Source of the DNA: JAWLGJ01 sp041685145 | GTDB lineage: Bacteria; Pseudomonadota; Alphaproteobacteria; Rhodospirillales; Magnetospirillaceae | Assembly: GCA_041685145.1 (NCBI GenBank) | Contig: JAWLGJ010000004.1 | Location: 39,332 to 103,331, forward strand | Reading direction: 5' to 3' | Length of the DNA stretch: 64,000 nucleotides | Part shown: in pieces, positions 1 to 8,042 of the stretch | Layout: every line of letters starts with the position of its first letter | Position numbering within the stretch: the first letter of the stretch is position 1 | The notes under the pieces: model-generated | Database searches by the model: none | What the model saw: only the letters and a program-made list of their open reading frames with translations | Told to the model about the DNA's origin: nothing | Program-made: the position numbers and the translations under genes

Positions 1-2263
1 CGTGCTGAATGGCGACGCGCTGGATGCCGCCCGACAGGTCGGTCTTCCAGTTGGTCTCATCGCCGGCCACCGCCTCGATGGCCTGACGCTCCTCGTCGGT
101 GAGGTCGGCGTCCCAGCCCAGCTTCTTGAGCATGGCCATCGTGAACTCGGGATAGCCGTCCTCGATCTCCGACCCCACCGGCCAGGAGTCCTCCGCCAGC
201 AGGTTGTCGCCGTCGCGCTCTACGCCGAAGCGGGCGCGGAAGCATAACCCGCCCTCGGCCACCGGCTTGGAGGTGTCATAGAGGATGGGCGTGCCGGGGT
301 GGCGCATCTCGGCGGTGCCCCAGCACGGCCACGGCATCCCGTAGACTTCGCCGTCGAGCGGCCCGCCCACGGCGCGCAGGCTGGTCTTGTCGAAGGTGTG
401 CTGGTACTGCATGTGGGCCTTCAGGCGCTCCGGCGACTGGCCGGTGTAACCGATGGTCCACATGCCGCGATTGAACTCGCGGGTGAGATCCTCGACCAGG
501 GGCTCGTCGCCGTTGACCTGGATGTGCTTGAACAGCTCGTCCTCGAAGCCGAACTTGCGCGCAAACAGCGCCATGATGGTGTGGTCGGGCTTGCTCTCGA
601 ACACCGGCTCGATGACCTTTTCGCGCCACTGCAGCGAGCGGTTCGACGCCGTCACCGAGCCCGAGGTCTCGAACTGCGTCGCCGCCGGCAGCAGGTACAC
701 ACCGTCGGTGCGGTCGTGCATGATCGCCGACACGGTGGGATAGGGGTCGACGATCACCAGCAGGTCGAGCTGCTCCATCGCCTTCTTCATGTCGGGCAGG
801 CGGGTCTGCGAATTGGGGGCGTGCCCCCAGAACACCATGCCGCGGACATTGTCGGGCTGGTCGATGTTCTCCTTCGCCTCCAGGACGCCGTCGATCCAGC
901 GCGACACGGGGATGCCGGTGCTTTCCATCAGCTCCTGGCTGGCGAAGCGGCCCTTGAGCCATTCATAGTCGACGTCCCACACCCGGGCCCAGTGCTTCCA
1001 CGACCCCTCGGCGAGGCCGTAATAGCCCGGCAGGGTGTCGGCCAGCACGCCAAGGTCGGTGGCGCCCTGGACGTTGTCGTGGCCGCGGAAGATGTTGGTG
1101 CCGCCGCCGGCGACGCCCATGTTGCCCAGCGCCAGTTGCAACACACAATAGGCGCGGGTGTTGTTGTTGCCGTTGGTGTGCTGGGTGCCGCCCATGCACC
1201 AGACGATGGTGCCGGGCCGGTTCTGCGCCAGCGTCCGCGCCACGCGCTCCACCTGCTGGCCGGGGACGCCGGTGACGCGCTCGACCTCGTCGGGGGTCCA
1301 GCGGGCGACTTCGGTCTTGATCTGGTCCATGCCCCAGGCCCGGCGGCGGATGAACTCCTTGTCCTCCCAGCCGTTCTCGAAGACGTGCCAGAGGATGCCC
1401 CAGATCAACGCCACGTCGGTACCGGGGCGGAAGCGCACATACTCGTCGGCATGGGCCGCCGTGCGCGTGAAGCGCGGGTCGGCGACGATCAGGGGGGCGT
1501 TGTTCTGCTCCTTGGACTTCAGGATGTGCATCATCGCCACCGGGTGCGCCTCGGACGGGTTCGACCCGATCAGCAGCATGGCGCGGGCGTTGTGCATGTC
1601 GTTGTAGGAGTTGGTCATGGCGCCGTAGCCCCAGGTGTTGGCGACGCCGGCGACCGTGGTGTAGTGACAGATACGCGCCTGGTGGTCGACGTTGTTGGTG
1701 CCCCAGAAGGCCGCGAACTTGCGGAACAGATAGGCCTGCTCGTTGGAGTGCTTGGCACTGCCCAGCCAGTAGACCGAATCCGGGCCCGATTCCTGGCGGA
1801 TGCGCAGCAACTGGTCGCCGACCTCGTTGATCGCCTGCTCCCAGTCGATGCGCTGCCACTGGCCGCCCACCAGCTTCATGGGGTATTTCAGGCGCCGTTC
1901 GCCGTGGGCGTGCTCGCGCACGCTGGCGCCCTTGGCGCAATGGGCGCCCAGATTGAACGGACTGTCGAAGCCGGGCTCCTGCCCCACCCAGACGCCGTTG
2001 CGGACCTCGGCCAGCACGGTGCAGCCCACCGAGCAATGCGTGCAGACGCTCTTCTTGGTCTCGGTGTCGGCGGCGGCGGCCTGCTGCGCCTGGGCCTGGC
2101 GGACCCGCCCGGGCGGCACGAAGCTCGCCAGCGCGGCACCGCCGGCGGTGACGCCGGAACGTTTGAGGAAGGTGCGACGATCAATGGCCGCGCCGGCGAC
2201 GGCGGCGGTAAGGCCGGACAGGGCGCGGCGGTTGACCGTGCCCGCGGTTTTCCTGATCAGCAT
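1..2263 (-). CDS. fdhA: Formate dehydrogenase catalytic (alpha) subunit, cysteine type, partial
   Basis: This is a molybdopterin bis-MGD oxidoreductase of the FdnG/FdhA type that oxidises formate to CO2. About 754 N-terminal residues are visible and the C-terminus lies beyond the left edge. A twin-arginine signal (RRTFLK, residues 29-34) precedes a hydrophobic stretch, so export to the periplasm is expected. The [4Fe-4S] site is C74-x2-C77-x3-C81 with C109. The metal ligand is Cys199 (TGT, 1667-1669) in ARICHYTTVAG, where E. coli FdnG has selenocysteine, so no SECIS element is needed. The motif GAMTNSYNDMHNA matches this family. The ATG at 2263 follows an AAGGAGG ribosome site. It is the last gene here of a set with a Tat-signal protein and a TorD-like chaperone upstream. 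Electron-transfer subunits would be expected beyond the edge. Confidence 0.95.
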   Translation of the reverse strand, partial: MLIRKTAGTVNRRALSGLTAAVAGAAIDRRTFLKRSGVTAGGAALASFVPPGRVRQAQAQQAAAADTETKKSVCTHCSVGCTVLAEVRNGVWVGQEPGFDSPFNLGAHCAKGASVREHAHGERRLKYPMKLVGGQWQRIDWEQAINEVGDQLLRIRQESGPDSVYWLGSAKHSNEQAYLFRKFAAFWGTNNVDHQARICHYTTVAGVANTWGYGAMTNSYNDMHNARAMLLIGSNPSEAHPVAMMHILKSKEQNNAPLIVADPRFTRTAAHADEYVRFRPGTDVALIWGILWHVFENGWEDKEFIRRRAWGMDQIKTEVARWTPDEVERVTGVPGQQVERVARTLAQNRPGTIVWCMGGTQHTNGNNNTRAYCVLQLALGNMGVAGGGTNIFRGHDNVQGATDLGVLADTLPGYYGLAEGSWKHWARVWDVDYEWLKGRFASQELMESTGIPVSRWIDGVLEAKENIDQPDNVRGMVFWGHAPNSQTRLPDMKKAMEQLDLLVIVDPYPTVSAIMHDRTDGVYLLPAATQFETSGSVTASNRSLQWREKVIEPVFESKPDHTIMALFARKFGFEDELFKHIQVNGDEPLVEDLTREFNRGMWTIGYTGQSPERLKAHMQYQHTFDKTSLRAVGGPLDGEVYGMPWPCWGTAEMRHPGTPILYDTSKPVAEGGLCFRARFGVERDGDNLLAEDSWPVGSEIEDGYPEFTMAMLKKLGWDADLTDEERQAIEAVAGDETNWKTDLSGGIQRVAIQH

Positions 2264-2274
2264 GAAGGCCTCCT

Positions 2275-2475
2275 TCAGAACCGCGCGGTCTCGTAGAACC
2301 GACGCACATGGTCGGTTTCGGCATAGCCGGCAGCGGATTCGTCGGCGACCGGCCCTTCCGCGGCGGCCGGAACCACGCTGCCCGCGGCCATCGCGCCCGC
2401 GGTGCCCGCCCCGACCGCCAACAGGCGCAAAACGTCCCGGCGCTGCACGCCGGCCGGCTTGTCGTTCTCAGACAT
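2275..2475 (-). CDS. Small Tat-signal protein of formate dehydrogenase loci (TIGR02811-like)
   Basis: This 66-aa protein consists of a short polar N-terminus, a twin-arginine motif (QRRDVLRLLAVG), an Ala/Gly-rich hydrophobic core, and about 30 residues ending in HVRRFYETARF. Size, motif and position directly before fdhA match the family called 'formate dehydrogenase region TAT target' (often labelled FdhX). I chose the ATG at 2475 because GGGGAGGAG lies just upstream; an upstream in-frame extension to 2529 has no good ribosome site. Only 11 nt separate it from fdhA, so the two are probably co-transcribed. Its biochemical role is not known to me. It could be a small exported partner of FdhA. 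Confidence 0.8.
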   Translation of the reverse strand: MSENDKPAGVQRRDVLRLLAVGAGTAGAMAAGSVVPAAAEGPVADESAAGYAETDHVRRFYETARF

Positions 2476-2525
2476 TTGCTCCTCCCCTGCCAGGTCCGGC
2501 CCGGTCGTGCCGGGCGGAACGAAAG

Positions 2526-3149
2526 TCACACCATCGACAGCGCCTCGGCCTCCACGCGCAGGAACACCCGCCCCAGCCGCGCCGCCGCCCGATAGAACGA
2601 AGCCGCCTCGGCCGCCTCGACATCGTCGAACAGCGCGCCGGCCCAGGAGCCGACATGCGAGGCAAAGAATCGCTTCTGGAGGTCGAGCGGGCCGTCGCCC
2701 CGGCTCGCCCCCTCGCCCCGAATCAGGCGCTGCATCACCTCCAGCACCGAGGCAATGTGATCCTCGGGCTCGGAGACGCCGTCGCCGCGCGCCAGCCCCA
2801 GCGCCGCCAGGTCGTCGCGCAGTTGCGCCAAGGGTTTCTCGAACAGGTAGCCCGCCAAGTAGTACGAGGCGAAGGGAACCACCTCGCCACGGGCCAGGCC
2901 GATGAACAGGGCGTTGAACTCGCGTTCGACATCCCCGGGCGTCGCCGTGGCGGCGGCCCCGGCCAGGTCGCGCAGGCCGCGCCCGATGGGGGTGTCGTCG
3001 CCGTCCAGGCCGCGCAAACGCGCCAGGATGCCGCCGTCCGGCGGCGCCGCGAACAGTGTCGCCAGCAATCCGTAGAGTTGGGCCCGCAGTGCGTCTTCCG
3101 GCGAGTCGCCGGGCACGGGCTCAAGAACCGCTTCCTCCCTGGCCGTCAT
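2526..3149 (-). CDS. TorD/DmsD-family molybdoenzyme chaperone
   Basis: This 207-aa, mostly helical, cytoplasmic protein belongs to the TorD/DmsD/NarJ-like group. These proteins bind the Tat signal and the immature apo-form of molybdoenzymes until the cofactor is inserted. The family-like segment is EREFNALFIGLARGEVVPFASYYLAG (quoted in part: REFNALFIGL, then PFASYYL), followed by a second helical half with SEPEDHIASVLEVM and FFASHVGSWAGALFDD, typical of this family. The ATG at 3149 (MTAREEAV) was chosen over an upstream in-frame start that would add 26 residues with no family resemblance. The gene sits 50 nt upstream of the small Tat protein and fdhA, so FdhA is its likely client. Confidence 0.88.
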   Translation of the reverse strand: MTAREEAVLEPVPGDSPEDALRAQLYGLLATLFAAPPDGGILARLRGLDGDDTPIGRGLRDLAGAAATATPGDVEREFNALFIGLARGEVVPFASYYLAGYLFEKPLAQLRDDLAALGLARGDGVSEPEDHIASVLEVMQRLIRGEGASRGDGPLDLQKRFFASHVGSWAGALFDDVEAAEAASFYRAAARLGRVFLRVEAEALSMV

Positions 3150-3224
3150 TATTATGCAGCCCGTTTCTGGTGTTTTTTTCTCCGCCGACGCCGAAGCGCG
3201 CGATCGAATTGAAACTGTCGCTCG

Positions 3225-3243
3225 CAATGACAGTCATTGTCAA
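3225..3243 (-). promoter_or_regulatory. Palindrome overlapping a TTGACA element upstream of the chaperone-fdhA genes
   Basis: CAATGAC-A-GTCATTG (3225-3239) is a perfect 7-bp inverted repeat with a one-base centre. A second repeat, TGACA-N5-TGTCA (3228-3242), overlaps it. On the minus strand, TTGACA (3243-3238) reads as a -35 element leading into the chaperone gene, although no convincing -10 is visible at 16-18 nt. The 161-nt gap between the chaperone start and the DUF3306 stop is more AT-rich than its surroundings. I infer an operator for fdh expression; the regulator is unknown. Confidence 0.4.
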
Positions 3244-3310
3244 CACAACCCCGGCCGCATATTGCTACCGGGCGCGTCGGCTATGATAAAAAGGATAATA
3301 CCACCGACAT

Positions 3311-3847
3311 CTACCGCAGATTGTCGGTGCCGTCCTCCCCTTCCTCGGGAGGAGTCAACTCTTCAACCCCTTGGGCGACCTGCGCTTCGCCTTCGGTCGA
3401 TTGGTCCGGAGTCTTCTGGGCAGGTGCCCCGCCGTCCTTTTCCTCGCCATCCTTCTTGTCATCGGCGCCATAACCGCGCCCGGCCCGCCAGGCGGTGCGC
3501 AGCACGTCGCCCGCCGCGATGCCCGTGCCGGTGAAATCGCCGTCATAGTCGTTGAGTCCGTCGAGATTGGCGAAGACCGGGTCGCTGCGCCACAGCCGCC
3601 GCAGGGCGCGGCGACGCAGGGCGGCCGGCACGCCCTCGCGCATGAACACGGTGAAGTCGGCGTCCTTGCCGAGGGTGTCGGGGTCGGGAAGCTCGGCCGG
3701 GTCGATGGCCTCCGGCGGCGCGGCGGGCGCCGTCGCCTCGGGCGAAGCCGCCGGCGGCGTCGGGCGCTCGTCGTCCTCGTGCCGTACCGCCGCCTTGCGC
3801 CGCGACCAGCGTCTCAGGAACGGTTCGTCGGAATCAGGTGCGGACAC
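3311..3847 (-). CDS. DUF3306-domain protein of the formate dehydrogenase locus
   Basis: This 178-aa soluble protein has a basic start (FLRRWSRRKAAVR), an Ala/Pro/Glu-rich linker, and then the conserved DUF3306 core around LGKDADFTVFMREGVP, LRRRALRRLWRSDPVFANLDGLNDYDGDF (shown in pieces) and an acidic tail. The start is taken as GTG 3847, because the frame further upstream is only a shadow of the neighbouring gene. It overlaps the end of the DUF3305 gene by 14 nt, which suggests translational coupling. DUF3305 and DUF3306 genes are known to accompany fdhD and formate dehydrogenase genes in Proteobacteria, but I know of no defined function. Confidence 0.8.
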   Translation of the reverse strand: MSAPDSDEPFLRRWSRRKAAVRHEDDERPTPPAASPEATAPAAPPEAIDPAELPDPDTLGKDADFTVFMREGVPAALRRRALRRLWRSDPVFANLDGLNDYDGDFTGTGIAAGDVLRTAWRAGRGYGADDKKDGEEKDGGAPAQKTPDQSTEGEAQVAQGVEELTPPEEGEDGTDNLR

Positions 3848-4382
3848 GGGGGTCGCTCCGTCGTGCGAAGGGCTCGTGAGGCTGCGTCTTCGGCTTTTGC
3901 CGGCGTTTGATGAAGGGCTCGTCGACGTGGTGGCGCTCGATGAACGCCGCCACCGCCGCGACCAGCGCCGCCGGCATGGGCCGGTTCTCGACGATGTCGT
4001 CGTCGCTGATGCCGTAGGCTTCCGCCTCGTAGGGACAGACGGTGGCGCGGAAGGGCCGCAGCGGCGGGCCGTCGCCGCCGTCGCCGCGCGGGCGCAGGAC
4101 CACGAACACCTGCGGGATGGGCTCGGAGAGATTGCGGCGGTAGCCCTCGGTGTCCTTGCGGTACAATTCCACGGGCAGCGTGCCGGCATGGTACCGCGCC
4201 ACGCCCGAGGCCTCGTCCTCGACCAGCGTCCCCGGCGTTGCCTCCAGCCCGCCGGCGATGACCTCGGCCACGCGCCAGACATGGTCCTGCCAGCGGCTGG
4301 CGAGCGGGCGGCGTTCGAGCACCACGCCCACCTCCAGCCGCTCCAGCGGCACGGCCCCGTTCACGGTTCCAGGCGTCGTCAT
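3834..4382 (-). CDS. DUF3305-domain protein of the formate dehydrogenase locus
   Basis: This 182-aa cytoplasmic protein carries the DUF3305 core: LERLEVGVVLERRPLASRWQ near residues 13-32, RWQDHVWRVAEVI, then YHAGTLPVELYRKDTEGYR and PQVFVVLRP. It ends in a basic tail rich in Lys/Arg. Its ATG (4382) overlaps the fdhD stop in an ATGA junction (4379-4382), and its own 3' end overlaps DUF3306. The three genes therefore look like one translationally coupled unit. The constant association with fdhD suggests a role in formate dehydrogenase maturation or assembly, but this is inference from context. Confidence 0.82.
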   Translation of the reverse strand: MTTPGTVNGAVPLERLEVGVVLERRPLASRWQDHVWRVAEVIAGGLEATPGTLVEDEASGVARYHAGTLPVELYRKDTEGYRRNLSEPIPQVFVVLRPRGDGGDGPPLRPFRATVCPYEAEAYGISDDDIVENRPMPAALVAAVAAFIERHHVDEPFIKRRQKPKTQPHEPFARRSDPRVRT

Positions 4383-5281
4383 TCCCTGCTCCCCGTCTCC
4401 CGCGCGCCCTTGCGTTCCAGGTGCCCCGCCTCCTCGGCGGCGTGGGCGGGCTCGGCGTCGTAGATCAGGCGCTCGGCGCCCGACAGCACCAGAAACCGCC
4501 GGCCCTTGGCGCGGCCGATCAGCGTCAGCCCCACCTGCCGCGCCAGTTCGACGCCCCAGGCCGTGAAGCCCGAACGGCTGAACAGCACCGGAATGCCCAT
4601 CTGCACGGTCTTGATGACCATTTCGCTGGTCAGGCGGCCGGTGGTGTAGAAGGTCTTGTCCGCGCCATCGATGCCGTTCAGGAACATGTAGCCGGCGATC
4701 TTGTCGACGGCGTTGTGCCGGCCGACGTCCTCGACATAGATCAGCGGCGAGTCGCCCTGGCACAGCACGCAGCCGTGGATGGCGCCGGCCTTCAGGTAGA
4801 GGCTGGGCATGGTGTTGATCGCCTTCAACAGCGCATACAGCCGTGAGGTGGGGAACCGCAGGTCCGGATTCAGCCGCACCGATTCGAAGCTTTCCATCAC
4901 GTCGCCGAAAACGGTGCCCTGGGCGCAGCCCGAGGTCTGCACCTTCTTTTTCAGCTTTTCCTCGTAGTCGGTCACCCGCCGGGTGCGCACTACGACGGTG
5001 TCGATTTCGGAATCGACGTCGATGGCGGTAATCTCGTCGTCGTCGCGCAGCATGTTCTGGTTGCGCAGATATCCCACCGCCAGATATTCGGGGTAGTCGC
5101 CGATGGTCATGGCGGTGACGATCTCGCGACCGTTGAGGAAAATCGTCAGCGGGCGCTCCGTCACCACCGCGGTCTCGACGGCGCGTCCGTCCTGGTCCAT
5201 GCCCTCTACCACGCGGTAAAGCCGGTCGTCGTCCAGGCGCGGAACGATCACGGCACGGTTGTCCACACTGTTCACGGCCAT
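4379..5281 (-). CDS. fdhD: Formate dehydrogenase sulfurtransferase FdhD
   Basis: FdhD passes sulfur from IscS to the bis-MGD cofactor so that formate dehydrogenase becomes active; it acts in the cytoplasm. The 300-aa protein contains the family segments ERPLTIFLNGREI, VGYLRNQNML, DVGRHNAVDKIAGYMFL (a highly conserved FdhD signature) and TGRLTSEMVIKTVQMGIP. The loop that carries the C-x-x-C pair in E. coli (Cys121/Cys124) reads SGCAQGT here, with a single Cys at residue 119; a separate CVLC occurs near residue 177. ATG 5281 is preceded by GGAGG. The gene starts the minus-strand unit fdhD-DUF3305-DUF3306 and is divergent from the polyferredoxin. Confidence 0.95.
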   Translation of the reverse strand: MAVNSVDNRAVIVPRLDDDRLYRVVEGMDQDGRAVETAVVTERPLTIFLNGREIVTAMTIGDYPEYLAVGYLRNQNMLRDDDEITAIDVDSEIDTVVVRTRRVTDYEEKLKKKVQTSGCAQGTVFGDVMESFESVRLNPDLRFPTSRLYALLKAINTMPSLYLKAGAIHGCVLCQGDSPLIYVEDVGRHNAVDKIAGYMFLNGIDGADKTFYTTGRLTSEMVIKTVQMGIPVLFSRSGFTAWGVELARQVGLTLIGRAKGRRFLVLSGAERLIYDAEPAHAAEEAGHLERKGARETGSRE

Positions 5282-5415
5282 TGACCTCCATTGCACATAG
5301 AACGGCGCGCCACGACGTACCCCATACGGCCGGGTTGCCTTGTACGGGGCATGGTGCGCGAAAATCACCGCCATCGACAAGTCTGGCCCCCGGTATAACC
5401 ACTAGGAGATTCGAG

Positions 5416-7473
5416 GTGCCCCACGACCGCCCGAAACTGCTGCTTTGCACCTGCGAGGGGACCATGCCCGTCGATGCCGCCAGCATCGCCAAGGCCCTGG
5501 GCATCGCCGCCCCGCCGCCCCTGCACGGCCAGCTTTGCCGCGCCGAGATCGACAACCTGCGCCGCGCCGCCGCCGGGGGCGCGCCGGTGCTGGTGGCCTG
5601 CGCCCAGGAAGCGGAGGTGTTCGCCAACGCCCTGGCCGGGGATGGCGAGGGGAATGGCGACGGCCTGCGCTGCGCCGACATCCGCGACCGCGCCGGCTGG
5701 TCGCGGGAACGCGCCCAGGCGGCGCCCAAGATGGCGGCGCTGCTGGCCGAGGCGGCGCTGGAGGTGACGCCGGCGGCGATGGTGCCGCTGCGGTCCGAGG
5801 GCGTCACCGTCGTCTACGGCCGCGGCCAGCAGGCCCTGGACGCCGCCGCCCGCCTGGCGGATCGGCTGGACGTGGTATGCCTGCTGGCCGATGCCGACGA
5901 TGCCCTGCCGCCGCGCCGGACGCGGTTTCCCGTCTTCGCTGGACGGGTGCGCCACGCCGCCGGCCATCTGGGCGCGTTTGCGCTGGGGGTGGACGGGTTC
6001 GCCGCCGCCAGCCCCTCGGCGCGCGGCGGCCTTGCCTTCGGGCCGGGGCGCGACGGCGCCGAGCTGAGTTGCGACGTCCTTGTCGACATCTCGGGCGGCA
6101 CGCCCCTGTTTGCGGCGGCGGCGCGGCGCGACGGCTATCTGCGCGCCGACCCCGGCAATCCCGCCCTGGTGCAGCAGGTGCTGTTCGACGCCGCCGATCT
6201 TGTGGGGGAGTTCGACAAGCCGCGCTATGTGCGGGTCGAAAGCGACATCTGCGCCCATTCCCGCAACAGCAAGACCGGCTGCACGCGCTGCCTCGACGTC
6301 TGCCCCAGCGGCGCCATTGCCCCGGCCGGCGAGGCGGTGAGCGTCGACGCTGCCATCTGCTGCGGCAACGGCTCCTGCGCCAGCGTCTGCCCCACCGGGG
6401 CCATCACCTATGCCATGCCCGCCGACAACGACATCAACGAGCGCCTGCGGGTGCTGATGTCAACCTTCCGCGCCGCCGGCGGCGGCGAGCCGGTGCTTCT
6501 GGTCCATGACGAGGAGCACGGCGCCGAAATGATCGCGCTGTCGGCGCGCCTGGGCGAGGGCCTGCCGGCACGGGTGCTGCCCTTCGCCGTTCATGCCGTT
6601 GGGCGGGTGGGCATCGACCTGATGCTGACGGCGCTGGGCTATGGCGCGGCGAAGGTGTTGGTGCTGGCCGGGCCGCGCCAGGAGGCCCTTGCCGGCGTCG
6701 AGGACGCCGTCGTGCTGGCCAATGCCATCGGCGACGGCCTCGGTTATGGCGAGGAGCGTTTCCGCCTGCTGCGCCCCGTCGATCCGCCGGCGCTGGAGGC
6801 GGAGCTTTACGGCCTCGATGTCGAGGAGGCGCCGGAGGCGGCCGAGTTCCCGGTGCTGGGGGCGCGACGTCCGGCGCGGCGGCTGGTGCTGAAGCATCTG
6901 CACCGCCACGGGCCCTGGCGGCCGGAGACGGTGGCGCTGCCGGCGGGGGCGCCGTTTGGCGCCGTCACGGTGGACGAGGCCAAATGCACCCTGTGCATGG
7001 CCTGCGTCGGCGCCTGCCCCACCCGCGCCCTGGGCGACAACCGCGAACGCCCCCAACTCACTTTCCGCGAATCGGCCTGCGTGCAGTGCGGCCTATGCCG
7101 CGAGACCTGCCCCGAGGGGGCCATCGCCCTGCAACCCCGCCTGTCCTTCGCCGAGACCGCCGAACAGGCGCGGGTGATGAAGGAGGACGAGCCCTTTGCC
7201 TGCGTGCGCTGCGGCAAGCCCTTCGCCACCACCGCCACCATCGAGCGGATGCTGGAGCGCCTGGCGTCGCACCCCATGTTCAGCGACGGCAAGCGGCTGG
7301 ACCTGCTGAAAATGTGCGAAACCTGCCGGGTGGTCGCCCAGGCCGAGGACACCGACGGTCCGTTTGCCGCCGCCCCGCGGCCGCGGCCACGGACCACTGA
7401 CGACTATCTGCGGGAGAGGGAAATGGAGCGCGGCGGCGGCAAGGGCAACGGCGCCGCCAAGCCGCCGCACTGA
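5416..7473 (+). CDS. Polyferredoxin-like 4Fe-4S protein associated with formate dehydrogenase
   Basis: This 685-aa soluble protein has four cysteine clusters: C279...C289-x2-C292-x3-C296-P, C315-C316-x4-C321-x3-C325-P, C524-x2-C527-x2-C530-x3-C534-P and C555-x2-C558-x2-C561-x3-C565-P. The last two form a classical 2[4Fe-4S] ferredoxin. A further C-x2-C...C-x2-C pair near the C-terminus (CVRCGK, CETC) could bind zinc. The N-terminal half begins LLLCTCEGTMPV and resembles HdrA/FrhG-like disulfide-handling modules only loosely. GTG 5416 is chosen because AGGAG sits 7 nt upstream; the frame upstream lacks family character. It is divergent from fdhD and probably moves electrons for, or helps assemble, the formate dehydrogenase. 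Confidence 0.85.
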   Translation: MPHDRPKLLLCTCEGTMPVDAASIAKALGIAAPPPLHGQLCRAEIDNLRRAAAGGAPVLVACAQEAEVFANALAGDGEGNGDGLRCADIRDRAGWSRERAQAAPKMAALLAEAALEVTPAAMVPLRSEGVTVVYGRGQQALDAAARLADRLDVVCLLADADDALPPRRTRFPVFAGRVRHAAGHLGAFALGVDGFAAASPSARGGLAFGPGRDGAELSCDVLVDISGGTPLFAAAARRDGYLRADPGNPALVQQVLFDAADLVGEFDKPRYVRVESDICAHSRNSKTGCTRCLDVCPSGAIAPAGEAVSVDAAICCGNGSCASVCPTGAITYAMPADNDINERLRVLMSTFRAAGGGEPVLLVHDEEHGAEMIALSARLGEGLPARVLPFAVHAVGRVGIDLMLTALGYGAAKVLVLAGPRQEALAGVEDAVVLANAIGDGLGYGEERFRLLRPVDPPALEAELYGLDVEEAPEAAEFPVLGARRPARRLVLKHLHRHGPWRPETVALPAGAPFGAVTVDEAKCTLCMACVGACPTRALGDNRERPQLTFRESACVQCGLCRETCPEGAIALQPRLSFAETAEQARVMKEDEPFACVRCGKPFATTATIERMLERLASHPMFSDGKRLDLLKMCETCRVVAQAEDTDGPFAAAPRPRPRTTDDYLREREMERGGGKGNGAAKPPH

Positions 7474-7485
7474 GGCCAGGGAGAG

Positions 7486-7902
7486 CTAGCGCCCGGCGGC
7501 GGCTTGCTCGGCCACCGCCGCATCCAGGCGCGCCAGGCGGCGGTAGAGGTCGAGGCTGCGGCGCAGCAGGTCGCGCAAGCCCGGCGGCAGGTCTTCGTCC
7601 TCGCCGCCGGCGGCGTCGAGGCAGACGTCGCGCCCGCCCAGGCGGTAACGGTCGTCCTGCCAGTCGGCGCGGCTGATCTCGCCCGCCTCCACGGCCCGCA
7701 GCGCCAACAGCCAGGCCAGCGACTGCGTCAGGCGCGCGGTGACGCGGAAGCTTTCGCAGCTCATCTTCAGGCGGGCCAGGTCGTCGCGGCCGCGCCGCTC
7801 GCGGGGCAAGCGAAAGGCGGCGTAGTTGCGGGCCTCGACCAGCAGGTCCAAGGTCTCGCGGTAGACGCGGCGCGTGACGTCGTGGCGTGGCGGCCGGGAC
7901 AT
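7486..7902 (-). CDS. DUF1465 / RcdA-like protein
   Basis: This 138-aa helical protein belongs to DUF1465, the family of Caulobacter RcdA, an adaptor that helps deliver CtrA to the ClpXP protease during the cell cycle. Family-like segments are RRVYRETLDLLVEARNY, LARLKMSCESFRVTARLTQSLAWLL (in two parts) and GLRDLLRRSLDLYRRLARLD at the C-terminus. ATG 7902 has GGGAGG upstream. The gene converges on the polyferredoxin (12 nt between stops) and is divergent from the small heat-shock gene. A cell-cycle proteolysis role is inferred from the family only. Confidence 0.8.
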   Translation of the reverse strand: MSRPPRHDVTRRVYRETLDLLVEARNYAAFRLPRERRGRDDLARLKMSCESFRVTARLTQSLAWLLALRAVEAGEISRADWQDDRYRLGGRDVCLDAAGGEDEDLPPGLRDLLRRSLDLYRRLARLDAAVAEQAAAGR

Positions 7903-7974
7903 GGGCACCTCCCTGCCCCGGCCCAGGTGTGCGCGGCGCCCGCGTGCTTCAAGCCGACCGATCGGCCGGCGGGG

Positions 7975-8003
7975 TTGACATCCGCCCTGGGGGTTCCAAA
8001 CAT
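7975..8003 (+). promoter_or_regulatory. Candidate promoter of the small heat-shock gene
   Basis: TTGACA (7975-7980), a 17-nt spacer and AAACAT (7998-8003) form a plausible -35/-10 pair. Transcription would start near 8010 and give a leader of about 60 nt, long enough for the ROSE-like hairpin next to the start codon. RpoH-type control is possible given the gene, but the -10 is not diagnostic. Confidence 0.45.
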
Positions 8004-8042
8004 TTTCGGCGCGGTCGCCTAGGCAGGGACCGTCCAATCGTC

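Noticed and set aside
276..2036. Minus-strand open frames inside fdhA that might suggest a frameshifted gene
   Set aside because: They are in the wrong frame. The true frame reads without a stop from ATG 2263 to the window edge.
299..2296. Very long open frame opposite fdhA (665 codons)
   Set aside because: High-GC shadow; the minus strand codes for a full molybdoenzyme with Tat signal, Fe-S motif and active-site Cys, while this frame has no recognisable motif.
5281..5415. 45-codon N-terminal extension of the polyferredoxin
   Set aside because: No family resemblance, overlaps the fdhD start, and a better ribosome site precedes GTG 5416.
4383..5807. Upstream extension of the DUF3305 frame across fdhD
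   Set aside because: It lies out of frame in fdhD. The ATGA junction at 4379-4382 gives a clear start.
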